DNA of 63,604 nucleotides from Acidiferrobacterales bacterium (GTDB taxonomy: Bacteria > Pseudomonadota > Gammaproteobacteria > Acidiferrobacterales > SZUA-150), in assembly GCA_947258385.1 (NCBI GenBank), contig CAMYII010000014.1, positions 1-63,604 of the forward strand, given 5' to 3'. The notes below the pieces were generated by a model. The model had not been told where the DNA came from. It ran no database searches and was given only the letters and a program-made list of their open reading frames with translations. The stretch's first letter is position 1. Each line of letters begins with the position of its first letter. Shown one piece after another: positions 16,696 through 26,103 of the stretch. Made by a program: the position numbers and the translations under genes.

Positions 16696-17613
16696 ATGCT
16701 GAATGTGCTGTTCCAGATGACCGGATTGATACTGTGCGGGATCGGCTGGCGGATACTGCAGCCGGACGGGCTTGCGCCGGTACAGACACGCAAGGTACTG
16801 ACCTCGCTGGTCTATTATCTGCTGTTGCCGGCGCTGGTGCTGTCCGTATTGTGGCAGGCCGAGCTCGGCGAGACGTCCCTTCTCATAGCCGCTGCGGCGG
16901 CTGCCGGTATTGCCGCGGGATTTGCATTCGGCTTTCTGTCCTGCCGGTTGTGCAGGAACAGTTCGCAGGAAGCCGGCGCGATTATTCTTGCCATTGCCTT
17001 CCCCAATACGACCTACCTCGGTCTGCCAGTGCTCGAGGCGACGTTCGGTCCGTGGGCGCGCAGCGTGGCGATTCAGTACGATCTGTTCGCCTGCACGCCG
17101 CTGCTGTTCACCGCCGGCGTGTTGATGGCGGCGAGATTGGGTTCGGCCGAAGGGGGGCGCCGGTCACTTGCCTACGGTTTGCTACGCATCCCGGCAATGT
17201 GGGCCGCGGTGCTTGCAGTCGCGCTCAATGGCTTCGCGGTTCCGATGCCCGCGGTGTTGGAAGGACTGCTGAGTCTGCTGGAGCGTGGTGTGGTGCCGCT
17301 GATGCTGTTTTCACTCGGGCTCAGCCTCGAATGGCAGCAATCGCGGTGGCGGTTATTGCCGAGTCTCGTGCCGGTAGTGCTGTTGCGTCTGTTCGTCATC
17401 CCGGCGTTTGTTTTGCTTGTTGTCACCACGCTCGGGCTTACCGGTGATTTGAAGGCCGCGGTGGTGATGGAGGCGGCCATGCCCAGCATGGTGATCGGCA
17501 TCGTGCTCTGCGACCGCTTCCAGCTCGACGTGGGTCTGTATGCGGCGGCGGTAACCGTGACCACGGTACTGAGCCTGCTGACGCTGCCAATGTGGTTCGG
17601 TTGGTTGAGTTGA
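16696..17613 (+). CDS. AEC (auxin efflux carrier) family transporter
   Basis: A 305-residue, ten-helix protein. The N-terminal half has ILQPDGLAPVQTRKVLTSLVYYLLLPALVL and the central PNTTYLGLPVLEATFG, the conserved AEC/PIN-like PNxxfxGlPl motif with a helix break; the second half repeats the fold (LLERGVVPLMLFSLGLSL). AEC proteins move small carboxylates such as malate or malonate out of or into the cell by ion coupling. A small gene with its own AAGGAG follows 39 nt downstream. Confidence 0.85.
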   Translation: MLNVLFQMTGLILCGIGWRILQPDGLAPVQTRKVLTSLVYYLLLPALVLSVLWQAELGETSLLIAAAAAAGIAAGFAFGFLSCRLCRNSSQEAGAIILAIAFPNTTYLGLPVLEATFGPWARSVAIQYDLFACTPLLFTAGVLMAARLGSAEGGRRSLAYGLLRIPAMWAAVLAVALNGFAVPMPAVLEGLLSLLERGVVPLMLFSLGLSLEWQQSRWRLLPSLVPVVLLRLFVIPAFVLLVVTTLGLTGDLKAAVVMEAAMPSMVIGIVLCDRFQLDVGLYAAAVTVTTVLSLLTLPMWFGWLS

Positions 17614-17652
17614 GGGTGACCTCAAAGGTCTATTTGCAACAAGGAGACTGCT

Positions 17653-17826
17653 ATGACACAAAGCAAGATCTATATGTACCGGGGCGAGATCGCGCGATCC
17701 GGAATCGGGTTTGGTACCGCGCTCGCGATCGCGATATCCTGGTCGGTCAACAAGTCTATCCTATGGGCTATTATCCGCGGTGTCCTCTCGTGGTTTTACG
17801 TCATTTATTACGCGATCGTGCGCTAG
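17653..17826 (+). CDS. 57-residue small membrane protein
   Basis: A short gene preceded by an exact AAGGAG 6 nt before ATG. The product begins MTQSKIYMYRGEIARSG, has a single hydrophobic stretch IGFGTALAIAISWSVNKSIL and ends WFYVIYYAIVR. The amphipathic ends and Trp/Tyr-rich tail fit a single or hairpin membrane helix. It lies 39 nt after the AEC carrier and may be co-transcribed. Such tiny membrane proteins with repeated GxGxA helices are common hypotheticals; function unknown. Confidence 0.65.
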   Translation: MTQSKIYMYRGEIARSGIGFGTALAIAISWSVNKSILWAIIRGVLSWFYVIYYAIVR

Positions 17827-18032
17827 AACCATCTGCAGGTGTACTCAAAAGAGTAAAAACCACCACCTGTCAAGTAAGGACGCGATGCCCAGAAAAGCCG
17901 GTGGTCACTGGGTACATTCTTTAATAGTAATCGTTCGATTACGAGAACGCGCTCCCGGCGCTCTGTGATAGGTGGCGCCGCGCGGGTTAATCGGTTTAAT
18001 CTGGGCGCTTCGCGGCTTAAAGGAGAATCCGG

Positions 18033-18644
18033 ATGAGACACATCACCCGCACGTTCCTGACCGGTCTGGCCACTGTCCTCCCGGTTGTGGCCACCCTCTA
18101 TCTGGTTTATTGGCTCGCGAGCGGCGCCGAGTCGATCCTCGGTGCCGGGCTGCGGCTGGTGCTGTCAGACCGTCTCTACTGGCCGGGGCTCGGTGTCGCG
18201 TTAGGGGCGGCAATTATCTTCGCGGTCGGTCTGCTGATGCACACCTGGCTCGCGCGGACAATTTTTTCCTGGTGGGAGCGGTTGCTCTACCGCCTGCCGC
18301 TGATCAAGTCAATCTACGGGGCGTTCCGGGATCTGCTCAGTTTTGTCGCGGCGCCGCGGGAGAAGGGGCTGCAGCAGGTTGTCGCGGTGCGCATCGGCGA
18401 GACCGATATGCGGCTCCTTGGGTTCATTACCCGCGATGATCTGCAGGATCTGCCCAAGGGGCTTGCCGAAGCGGACGCCGCCGCCGTGTACCTGCCGATG
18501 AGTTATCAGATTGGCGGCTACACGGTGCTGGTGCCGCGCTCCGCCCTGCAGCCGGTCGAGATGTCACTCGAAGACGCCATGCGCTTTGCGGTCACAGCGG
18601 GTCTGAGCACCGCCGGGGGCGGCGACACGAAAGCGAAAACCTGA
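18033..18644 (+). CDS. DUF502 family membrane protein
   Basis: A 203-residue protein with RBS AAAGGAG. RTFLTGLATVLPVVATLYLVYW is the first helix with the family-typical TGLxxxLPxxxT, followed by a second helix (LGVALGAAIIFAVGLLMHTW) and the hallmark RLPLIKSIYGAFRDL. The cytoplasmic C-terminal half (VVAVRIGETDMRLLGFIT, YLPMSYQIGGYTVLVPRSAL) is the conserved soluble domain. DUF502 proteins are widespread and uncharacterised. A CCGTCTT/AAGACGG stem at 18661-18682 follows the stop and may be a weak terminator. Confidence 0.85.
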   Translation: MRHITRTFLTGLATVLPVVATLYLVYWLASGAESILGAGLRLVLSDRLYWPGLGVALGAAIIFAVGLLMHTWLARTIFSWWERLLYRLPLIKSIYGAFRDLLSFVAAPREKGLQQVVAVRIGETDMRLLGFITRDDLQDLPKGLAEADAAAVYLPMSYQIGGYTVLVPRSALQPVEMSLEDAMRFAVTAGLSTAGGGDTKAKT

Positions 18645-18937
18645 TGGGCAGTAGGGTCAACCGTCTTTGACGCCGAAGACGGGTGGGTTTCTTCCGTCGG
18701 CACATCGGGCAGTGGCTGTGGTGCCCCTTGAGCGGGCCAGGGCTCGCGCCGCGTCCCCGGCCGGCGATCTAAAATTAGTCGTGGATTTTGGGTGAGATCT
18801 GTGTATAGTTCCCGCGTAGCAGTGCTGTTCTTGTGGTTGGTTCGGAAGGTTCTCCAGTTTTTTTGGTAGCTACTCCCGCAATTTTACTGCTAAGAATGAC
18901 CTGCAACATCGCAATTCAAACAGACAGGGGTATTTCC

Positions 18938-19141
18938 GTGAGTACAGGAACAGTAAAGTGGTTCAACGATAGCAAGGGCTTTGGCTTTATTACGCCGCAG
19001 GATGGCAGCAAGGATGTATTCGTGCATCATTCGGCGATCCAGGGTGGTGGCTTCAAGTCCCTGACCGAGGGCCAGAAGGTGGAATTTGACATCACGCAGG
19101 GCCCGAAGGGTCCGTCAGCGGAGAATGTCCGGCCGGTCTAA
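18938..19141 (+). CDS. Cold-shock domain protein (CspA family)
   Basis: A 67-residue single cold-shock domain: [18 protein letters not shown] carries RNP1 (KGFGFI), DVFVHHSAI carries RNP2, and the chain ends [21 protein letters not shown]. It binds single-stranded RNA or DNA and melts mRNA structure. I chose GTG 18938 because it gives the canonical [10 protein letters not shown] start; an in-frame upstream extension of 35 codons is unlike the family. The roughly 150 nt before it probably form the structured leader usual for such genes. An intrinsic terminator follows. Confidence 0.95.
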   Translation: MSTGTVKWFNDSKGFGFITPQDGSKDVFVHHSAIQGGGFKSLTEGQKVEFDITQGPKGPSAENVRPV

Positions 19142-19175
19142 GCATTAAATCCTGCACTAGCAGATTTCAAGTGAG

Positions 19176-19202
19176 GGCCCCCCGATCAGTGGGGCCTTTT
19201 TT
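19176..19202 (+). terminator. Rho-independent terminator of the csp gene
   Basis: GGCCCC (19176-19181) pairs with GGGGCC (19191-19196) and is followed by six T, 35 nt after the csp stop. Confidence 0.85.
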
Positions 19203-19422
19203 GTTGTGCCAGGCGAACCGTGTGGTCGCTGCCGCCATCTGCGCGGCGCCAAGCCCGGGGTGTTTGGGTGGCTCTTCGCGGGTCTGAAGGAAACGGCGGG
19301 GAGCGTTTGCATCAACTGGTGAACGTACCAATGCAGCCGCGGATAAAATCCAGTCGCAGCGCTTGCCAAAGCGCCGGCCGGGCCTGATGATAGAGGTGTT
19401 TTCAGCCCGGGGCGAGGTACCC

Positions 19423-20718
19423 GTGAGCGCAAATCCATCGAACCAGATCTACCACCAGACCATACGCGAGCTCTCCGACCGCATCGTGGAGGCACAGCAG
19501 CCCATCCGGGTCCTGGATGCGATCAAATGGGATGCGGGTGTCAGGGATGCCTTTTTCGCCGGTGGTTGCAAGCAACAGCCGACGGTCGATCGCGACTACT
19601 ACGCGGCACGGCCGCTGGGCTTCGACGCCGCGGAGAAGCGCCAGCAGTTCTACGCCATCGAACGCGATATCGTCCGCCGGCTCGGACAGTTCAATCCGGT
19701 GGGCCAGATCATGCAGCGCATGTGCCGCGAGTACCAGATGGTGGTGCGCATGCTCGAGGCGCGGGGTACCGAAGAGTTCGCGAGTATCTCCGAGGAGCTC
19801 TATGGTTCCTCGGGGGATGTCTTCCACGCGGGTGATCCCACGCTGGTGGACCTCGGCGACATGATGGCCGAGACGCTCGCCAACATCGACCGCGATCTGA
19901 TGCTGCGCACCGAGCCGCGCGACATCGGCGCCGAGGCGGCGGTTGCCATCTTGCAGGAGCGGCTGGACCAGGCGTTTCATCAAACCGGCAACACCCTGAC
20001 CGTCAAGATCAGCGACGGAATCATTGCCGATGCCGCCGCCGGGGCCGATTACATCAAGATTCGCGCCGATGCCATGTTCAATGAGCGTGACCTGCGGATT
20101 CTCGAGATCCACGAAGGCTGGGTGCATCTGGGCACCACGCTCAACGGCAAAAGCCAGCCCATCTGTACGTTTCTGTCGAAAGGACCGCCGTCTTCGGTCA
20201 TCACCCAGGAAGGCCTGGCCATTCTCATGGAAGTCCTGGCCTTCGGCTCTTATCCGTTTCGCCTGCGCCGGCTGGCGAACCGCATCCGCGCCGTGGCCAT
20301 GGCCGAGCAGGGTGCGACCTTCCTTGACGTGTTCGGATTCTTCCGCGAGCAGGGTTTTAATGAGCAGGAGAGCTACGCCAACGCCGCGCGCGTGTATCGC
20401 GGAAGCACGCCGACGCTGGGGCCGTTCACCAAAGACCTCGTCTACAACAAAGGCTTCATCATGGTCTATAACTACATCCAGCTCGCCGTGCGCAAGGGCA
20501 TGCTGAGCCGCATTCCGCTGCTGTTCTGTGGCAAGGTTGTGTTGGAAGACATGCGCACCCTCGCCCAGCTGGTCGAGGAGGGGATCGTCAAAGCGCCGGC
20601 GTTTCTCCCGCCCCAGTTCGCCGACCTGAACGCGCTCGCCGCGTGGATGTGCTATTCCAATTTTCTCAACCGGCTCAGCCTGGCACGCGTCGAGGCGGAC
20701 TACGCCAATATTTTCTGA
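19423..20718 (+). CDS. QEGLA-motif HExxxH protein (DUF1704/MATCAP-like)
   Basis: A 431-residue protein. The core EIHEGWVHLGTTLNG contains HEGWVH (HExxxH), and VITQEGLAILMEVLAFG contains the QEGLA motif of the 'flavohemoglobin expression-modulating' family, which belongs to the DUF1704 group of putative zinc metallopeptidases related to eukaryotic MATCAP tyrosine carboxypeptidases. The second Glu/His ligands expected in the helix after QEGLA are plausible but not provable here. Start uncertain: GTG 19423 has GAGG 5-6 nt upstream; ATG 19387 and TTG 19363 are in frame without a good site. Family members often neighbour ATP-grasp or N-formylglutamate amidohydrolase genes, which are absent here. 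Confidence 0.82.
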   Translation: MSANPSNQIYHQTIRELSDRIVEAQQPIRVLDAIKWDAGVRDAFFAGGCKQQPTVDRDYYAARPLGFDAAEKRQQFYAIERDIVRRLGQFNPVGQIMQRMCREYQMVVRMLEARGTEEFASISEELYGSSGDVFHAGDPTLVDLGDMMAETLANIDRDLMLRTEPRDIGAEAAVAILQERLDQAFHQTGNTLTVKISDGIIADAAAGADYIKIRADAMFNERDLRILEIHEGWVHLGTTLNGKSQPICTFLSKGPPSSVITQEGLAILMEVLAFGSYPFRLRRLANRIRAVAMAEQGATFLDVFGFFREQGFNEQESYANAARVYRGSTPTLGPFTKDLVYNKGFIMVYNYIQLAVRKGMLSRIPLLFCGKVVLEDMRTLAQLVEEGIVKAPAFLPPQFADLNALAAWMCYSNFLNRLSLARVEADYANIF

Positions 20719-20966
20719 TATCCATGACCCCTGGGATGGGGGCTTTCAGGCCGAGCGTATGCGTGCCCGTAAGGGTGCGCGGGAAATCGACCGGTTCCGG
20801 GCCTTGTGCGACGTCGGGTGAGGGACCCCCCTAGCTTTGACGCTTTGAGTTTGTTTAGTCGGTTCAACAACAATATTCATACTCAGTGGGCTGCGAGGCC
20901 AATATCACTGATACGGCAGGCTGCGAGCGCTGAAGGACATTTGTACCATGGAATATAACAATGCAA

Positions 20967-21157
20967 AGGAAGCTCTGATTAAGTCAGAGCTTCCTGCGGT
21001 CCAGGGATGGGCCGTCATTTTTTAACACGTAAGTGTTTGAAAAATGGAGCAAGGTCCGGCCGCTCTCGGCCATCCCTGGCCGTCGCGGCATTCGTGCGTC
21101 CTGCACAGCAGACATGTGCCGGGCCGAAGCGATCTGAATAAGTCCATGGAGGGACTT
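20967..21157. repeat. MITE-like cluster of inverted repeats
   Basis: Three nested dyads sit in the gap 20719-21234, which has no gene. AGGAAGCTCTGA (20967-20978) pairs perfectly with TCAGAGCTTCCT (20984-20995) across TTAAG. CCAGGGATGG (21001-21010) is repeated inverted as CCATCCCTGG (21070-21079). AAGTCC and GGACTT (21140-21157) form a short hairpin followed by TTT. GGAAG...TCTGA ends recall IS5-family termini, but no transposase remains; a short non-autonomous or decayed element is the best reading. Confidence 0.45.
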
Positions 21158-21234
21158 TTTCAGAGGTTCCCAAAGTCACTCAGGTTGAAGTTTGGCCGGC
21201 TACTTGCACCTTTCTACGCCGAACCAGCGATAAC

Positions 21235-21642
21235 ATGAAAGTCCATGGTCATGCAAAGATCCTTGCCGTTGTCACCATTGCGTGGGCAGTCTTTTGGGTT
21301 ATTGGATTGCCCGACTATTATCAGCAGTATTCATTTTTGTTCATGCTGGTGTTCGACGCAGCGGTTCTTGTGCCGCTTGGGTTCGTGGTATATTCGATAT
21401 TGAGGCGCACGCCACCCAAGTTCAGGATGTCGCTGTCACTTTGGCTGGCTTTCTATATCACCGTCCCACTGTCGTTCTACGACTATTTCTACTGCGGCGT
21501 TTATCTGGGGTATGGATGGGCTTTCCTGCAGGAGTTCTGGTATTTGAGCGTTTATTACCTGATACCCTGGATGCTGTGTCCGGCCATCGCTTACTGGATG
21601 AGCATCCAAAGAGGGACAGGGTTTCATCGAACAAACCGTTAA
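21235..21642 (+). CDS. Four-helix hypothetical membrane protein
   Basis: A 135-residue protein with four hydrophobic segments (KILAVVTIAWAVFWVIGLP; FLFMLVFDAAVLVPLGFVVY; LSLWLAFYITVPLSFYDYFY; SVYYLIPWMLCPAIAYWM) and a basic, short C-terminus. No signature motif is recognised. It begins just after the MITE-like cluster and ends 163 nt before the convergent RND pump gene; an open but start-less stretch in that gap (to 21809) reads GPRGWVDHYLKHKLIHQW and may be a remnant. Confidence 0.6.
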   Translation: MKVHGHAKILAVVTIAWAVFWVIGLPDYYQQYSFLFMLVFDAAVLVPLGFVVYSILRRTPPKFRMSLSLWLAFYITVPLSFYDYFYCGVYLGYGWAFLQEFWYLSVYYLIPWMLCPAIAYWMSIQRGTGFHRTNR

Positions 21643-21805
21643 ATGCCGCGGCCCAGACACTCGGAAAGACCGGAACGGTCATCGGCCCGCGCGGTTGGGT
21701 GGACCATTACCTCAAACATAAGCTCATTCACCAGTGGCAGGCGCAGAAGATTGGTGACATCAGAATGCTGTTTGCTTCGGAATGGATCGCTGAAGGAATG
21801 GCCTG

Positions 21806-24800
21806 CTAACCCGCGATTTTCCGCACCGGCCTGGGGCCTTCACCTTCGTCGTCGCGGCGGTCGGGTTCCGGCGCCATTTCCGCGTCGAGCCGCCGTCGGG
21901 TTTCGCGCGGGGAGCCTGTGCGCCGCGCCAGCACGTCGTAGGCGACGGGCACGACGAAGAGCGTGAACAGGGTGGCGGCCAGCACGCCGGAGAAAATAAC
22001 GGTGCCGATGACGATGCGGGTCTCGGTGCCCGCGCCCGAGGACAGCAACAAGGGCACGGAACCGGCGGCCGTGGTGATACCGGTCATGACGATGGGCCGC
22101 AGGCGCACCTCGGCCGCCTCCATCAAGGCGTCATGGAAGGGCTTGCCGGCGTCGCGCAGCTGGTTGGCGAACTCCACGATCAGAATACCGTTCTTGGCGG
22201 CCAGGCCCACCAGCATGATCAGCCCAATCTGGCTGTAGAGATTCAGCGTCTGACCCGTCAAGGCGAGGCCAAGCAGGGCCCCGGCCATGGCCAGCGGCAC
22301 GGTCAGCATGATGACCAGCGGATGCAGCCAGCTCTCGAACTGGGCGGCGAGCACCAGGAATACCACCACGATTCCCAACAGGAACACGAACAGCAGGGAT
22401 TCGCCGGCGAATTTGTAGTCCCGGGACGGGCCTTTGTAGTCGATGATGACATTGCCAGGGAGGTGCTCGCGCACCAGGCCCTCCAGATAGGCGAGCGCCT
22501 CCCCCAGGGCCAGGCCGTCGGCGAGATTGGCCTGGATGGTGACGGCGCGCACGCGGTTGTAGCGATTGAGTCTCAGCGAGTCGGCGAACTCCTCCAGGCG
22601 CACCAGGTTCGATAACGGAATGAGCTTGTCCGTGCGTTCCGAGCGCACATAGATGTTCTCCAGGTTGGTGGGCGTGCGCTGGGTGTGGCGCTCGCCCTCG
22701 AGGATCACGTCGTATTCCTCGCCGGCGTCGATGTAGGTGGTCACGCGCCGCGAGCCGAGCATGGTCTCCAGCGTCCGGCCGATGCCGCCGACGGTGACGC
22801 CCAGCTCGGCGGCTCGGTCGTAGTCGATGACGACCTGCAGCTGGGGTTTGGTTTCCTTGTAATCCCAGTCGACGCCTGTGAGGCCTGGGTTGTTCTCGTT
22901 GATCTTCGCGAGCAGGGTGTCGCGCCACCCGGCCAGCTCCTCATAGGTGCCCCCGCCGATGACGAACTGCACCGGTTTCTGGATACGGGCGCCGAAGCCC
23001 TGGCGCATCACCGGGAAGGCGCGTACCCCGGGCAGGTCGCCGAGACGCTCGCGCACCTCATCCATGACGGCCCAGGCCGGGCGCCGCTCGCCCCAGTCGT
23101 TGAGCAAGACAATGACGATCCCGGTATTGAAGATCTCGTAGTTGCCGAAGGCGCGCGGCGCGCGCACCAGCAGGCGCGTGACCTCGCCGCTTTCCACCAA
23201 GGGCATCAACCGCCGCTCGACCTCGTCCATGTATTCGGCGATGAATTGATAGGAAGACCCCTCGGGGCCGTTGACGATGACAAAGAAGGCGCCGCGGTCT
23301 TCCTTCGGCGCGTACTCCCCGGGTATCGCCCGCAGCAACAGCGCCGAGCCCGCCACGATGAGCAGGAAGACCAGGCCCACGACCCAGGCGCGGCGCAGTG
23401 CCCGCCGCAGCAGGCCGTGGTAAGTGCGCCGGATCTTGCCGAACGCCGCGTCCACGGCATGGGTGACTCGGCCTTCGCGGCTGACCTCGGGCAGGATCTT
23501 GGAGGCCAACATGGGGGAAAGCGACAGGGCGACGAAGCTGGAGAAGCCGACCGCGGCCGCCATGGTGAGCGCGAATTCGGAGAACAACCGTCCGACGTCG
23601 CCCTGCAGGAAGGCGATGGGCACGAACACCGCCACCAGCACGATGGTGGTGGCGATGACGGCAAAGCCCACCTGGCGGGTGCCGCGGAAGGCCGCCACCA
23701 GACGCGTCTCGCCGTACTCCTCCATGCGGCGGTGGATGTTCTCCAGCACCACGATGGCATCATCCACCACCAGGCCGATGGCCAGCACCAGGGCCAACAG
23801 CGTGAGAATGTTGACGGAAAAATCCAGCATTAACAGTACCAGGAAGGTGGCGACCAGCGACACCGGGACGGTGACCGCCGGCACCAGCGTGGCCCGCGCG
23901 CTGCCCAGGAACAGGTAGATGACCCCGATGACCAGCACAATGGCGATGAATAAAGTCTTGTAGACCTCAAAGATGGCGCCCTCAATGAATACCGAGGTGT
24001 CGTAACTCTGCTCTATGGCCATGCCTTGGGGCAGTGTGGGATTCACACGGGCCGCTTCTTTTTTGGCGGCGCGGGCGACCGCCAGGGTGTTGGCGGTGGA
24101 TTGCTTGATGATGCCGATGCCGACCATGGGCACGCCGTTGCCGCGGAAGAACAGGCGGTCCTCCGCCGCGCCGCGCTCCACCCGCGCCACGTCGCCGAGG
24201 CGCACGAGGTAGCCGTCCTCACCGCGCGCAAGCACCAGGCGGGCGAAGTCCTCAGCGGTACGAAATGCGCGCTGTACCCGCACGGTGAACTGGCGGTCCG
24301 CCGAGTCGATGCTGCCGGCCGGCAGCTCCAGGTTCTCGGCCCGCAGGGCGTTCTCGACATCGGCGACCGTCAGCCCGCGGGCGGCCAGCTCGTGCCGGTC
24401 GAGCCAGACGCGCATGGCGTAGATCTGCCCGCCGCCCACGCGCACCCGCGCCACGCCGTCGAGCACCGAGAAGCGGTCGACCAGGTAGCGCTGGGCATAG
24501 TCGGTCAGCTCCGGGACGCTCATGCGCTCGCTGGCGAGGTTCAGCCACATGATTACGTCCTCGTTGCTGTCGACCTTCTGGATCTCGGGCGGGTCGGCCT
24601 CGTCCGGCAGGTCGGCGAGCAGCGCCGATACCCGGTCGCGAATGTCGTTGGCCGCGGCATCGACATCGCGCCCCACGTCGAACTCCACGGAGATGGCGGA
24701 GCGGCCGTCCTCGCTGGTGGACTCGATGAGGCGGATGCCTTCCACCCCGGCGATGCGGTCCTCGATGAGCTCGGTGATGCGGGTCTCGACGACGGAGGCA

Positions 24801-24964
24801 GCCGCCCCGGGGTAGATGGTCACAACGGAAACCACGGGCGGATCGATGTCGGGGTATTCACGCAGCGGCAGGCGGTCGAACGCCACCAGCCCGAAGGCGA
24901 TGAGCAGCAGTGAGAGGACCGAGGCGAAGACCGGCCGCGTGACGGAAATGTCGGACAGGATCAT
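21806..24964 (-). CDS. RND efflux pump inner-membrane subunit (HAE1/AcrB type)
   Basis: A 1052-residue twelve-helix transporter. It opens MILSDISVTRPVFASVLSLL, with the usual PVFA first helix, YPDIDPPVVSVVT and the large periplasmic loop; helix 4 has GLVVDDAIVVLENIHRR, with the two Asp that carry protons in AcrB, and the second half ends GILIVEFANQLRDAGK and VVPVAYDVLARR. It is proton-driven and exports hydrophobic or amphiphilic compounds in a trimer with an adaptor and an outer-membrane channel. The adaptor gene lies upstream with a 4-nt overlap; no TolC-like channel gene is in the window. Confidence 0.93.
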   Translation of the reverse strand: MILSDISVTRPVFASVLSLLLIAFGLVAFDRLPLREYPDIDPPVVSVVTIYPGAAASVVETRITELIEDRIAGVEGIRLIESTSEDGRSAISVEFDVGRDVDAAANDIRDRVSALLADLPDEADPPEIQKVDSNEDVIMWLNLASERMSVPELTDYAQRYLVDRFSVLDGVARVRVGGGQIYAMRVWLDRHELAARGLTVADVENALRAENLELPAGSIDSADRQFTVRVQRAFRTAEDFARLVLARGEDGYLVRLGDVARVERGAAEDRLFFRGNGVPMVGIGIIKQSTANTLAVARAAKKEAARVNPTLPQGMAIEQSYDTSVFIEGAIFEVYKTLFIAIVLVIGVIYLFLGSARATLVPAVTVPVSLVATFLVLLMLDFSVNILTLLALVLAIGLVVDDAIVVLENIHRRMEEYGETRLVAAFRGTRQVGFAVIATTIVLVAVFVPIAFLQGDVGRLFSEFALTMAAAVGFSSFVALSLSPMLASKILPEVSREGRVTHAVDAAFGKIRRTYHGLLRRALRRAWVVGLVFLLIVAGSALLLRAIPGEYAPKEDRGAFFVIVNGPEGSSYQFIAEYMDEVERRLMPLVESGEVTRLLVRAPRAFGNYEIFNTGIVIVLLNDWGERRPAWAVMDEVRERLGDLPGVRAFPVMRQGFGARIQKPVQFVIGGGTYEELAGWRDTLLAKINENNPGLTGVDWDYKETKPQLQVVIDYDRAAELGVTVGGIGRTLETMLGSRRVTTYIDAGEEYDVILEGERHTQRTPTNLENIYVRSERTDKLIPLSNLVRLEEFADSLRLNRYNRVRAVTIQANLADGLALGEALAYLEGLVREHLPGNVIIDYKGPSRDYKFAGESLLFVFLLGIVVVFLVLAAQFESWLHPLVIMLTVPLAMAGALLGLALTGQTLNLYSQIGLIMLVGLAAKNGILIVEFANQLRDAGKPFHDALMEAAEVRLRPIVMTGITTAAGSVPLLLSSGAGTETRIVIGTVIFSGVLAATLFTLFVVPVAYDVLARRTGSPRETRRRLDAEMAPEPDRRDDEGEGPRPVRKIAG

Positions 24965-26052
24965 TTTGCAGGCGCGTCCTTGTTCTTGGGTGTGGAGTCA
25001 AGGACCTCGCGCAGCGAACGGGAGCCGTCGCTCACTGCGCGAACGGCGACCGGCTGGTCGGGGCGCACCTTGATCGTGCCGTCGGTGATGACCTTCTCGC
25101 CCTGGGCAAGCCCGTGCAGCACTTCCACCTCGCCCGGGCGCCGCGCGCCGATGCGCACCTCACGCCGCACGACCTTGTTGCCGTCCGCCTCGTTCACCAC
25201 CAGGACATACTGTTTGTCGCCCTGCGGCACCAGGGCATCCTCCGGGATCACCAGCGCCTGCCGCGGGTTCTTGAGCAGTTCCACCTGCATCAGCATGCCG
25301 GGCTTGAGCGCCCGGTCGGGATTGGGTAGCATCGCGCGCACCATGACCGAGCGGGTCACCGGGTCCACGCGGCTGTCGATGCTCTTGACTTCGCCCTTGA
25401 ACTCGCGCTCCCCGTAGGCCCGGGCGCTGGCCACGATCGCAAGCCCCGGGGCGAGCGTCCCCAGATACGTGCTCGGCACCGCGAAATCCAGTTTCATCAT
25501 GCTGTCGTCGTCGAGCGTGATGATCAGATCGCCGGGTGCGACCAGCGCCCCCAGGCTGATATTGCGCAGGCCGACCACGCCCGCGAACGGGGCGCGCACC
25601 AGCCGGTCGGCGAGCCGCGACTCGACGGCGGTCAGGCGTGCCCGCGCGGTTTTCCATTCACGGCGCTGCTGGTCCAGCAGCGACTTGGCGGCCTTGCCCT
25701 GTGCCACCAGCGACTTGATGCGTTTGTATTGGGCGTGGGCCTCGTCCACTGTCGCCCGCGCCTCCTCGAGCAAGGCGCGCTCCTCGCCGCGGGTCATCTC
25801 GACCAGTACCTGGCCCGCCTCCACGCGTTCGCCGTCGTCGAAGTGGATGGCGGTCACGGTTTCGGTGACCGCGGCGGTGAGCGCCACCGACTCCTTGGCC
25901 CGCAGCGTGCCCAGCGCCTCCACGCGATCGGCGAAGCGATCCAGTTTGACCTCGGCCACGACAACGCCCGTGGGCGGCGGGGCCGCGGCGCCGGCCGCGG
26001 CGCAAACAACGAGGGCCGCGCCGATCAGCAGTGTTCGAGCGAGTGGCTGCAT
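24961..26052 (-). CDS. RND efflux periplasmic adaptor (MFP)
   Basis: A 363-residue membrane-fusion protein. Signal peptide at residues 1-24 (RTLLIGAALVVCAAAGAAA), then the lipoyl halves (DRVEALGTLRAKESVALTA and APFAGVVGLRNISLGALVAPGD) around an alpha-hairpin (EERALLEEARATVDEAHAQY to LLDQQRREWKTARARL). The beta-barrel part (MLPNPDRALKPGMLMQVEL) and membrane-proximal domain follow. There is no Cys at the cleavage site, so it is not a lipoprotein. First gene of the pump operon; an operator-like dyad lies 28-51 nt upstream. Confidence 0.92.
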   Translation of the reverse strand: MQPLARTLLIGAALVVCAAAGAAAPPPTGVVVAEVKLDRFADRVEALGTLRAKESVALTAAVTETVTAIHFDDGERVEAGQVLVEMTRGEERALLEEARATVDEAHAQYKRIKSLVAQGKAAKSLLDQQRREWKTARARLTAVESRLADRLVRAPFAGVVGLRNISLGALVAPGDLIITLDDDSMMKLDFAVPSTYLGTLAPGLAIVASARAYGEREFKGEVKSIDSRVDPVTRSVMVRAMLPNPDRALKPGMLMQVELLKNPRQALVIPEDALVPQGDKQYVLVVNEADGNKVVRREVRIGARRPGEVEVLHGLAQGEKVITDGTIKVRPDQPVAVRAVSDGSRSLREVLDSTPKNKDAPAK

Positions 26053-26079
26053 GGTGTGCTCCAGTTCAACATAGCCTTA

Positions 26080-26103
26080 GAACACATAGTGCCTTATATG
26101 TTC
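26080..26103. promoter_or_regulatory. Operator-like palindrome upstream of RND operon
   Basis: GAACA(C)ATA and TAT(A)TGTTC form an interrupted dyad of 24 bp, 28-51 nt before the adaptor start. Size and position fit a TetR/MarR-type repressor site overlapping the promoter; no such regulator is encoded beside it. Confidence 0.35.
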
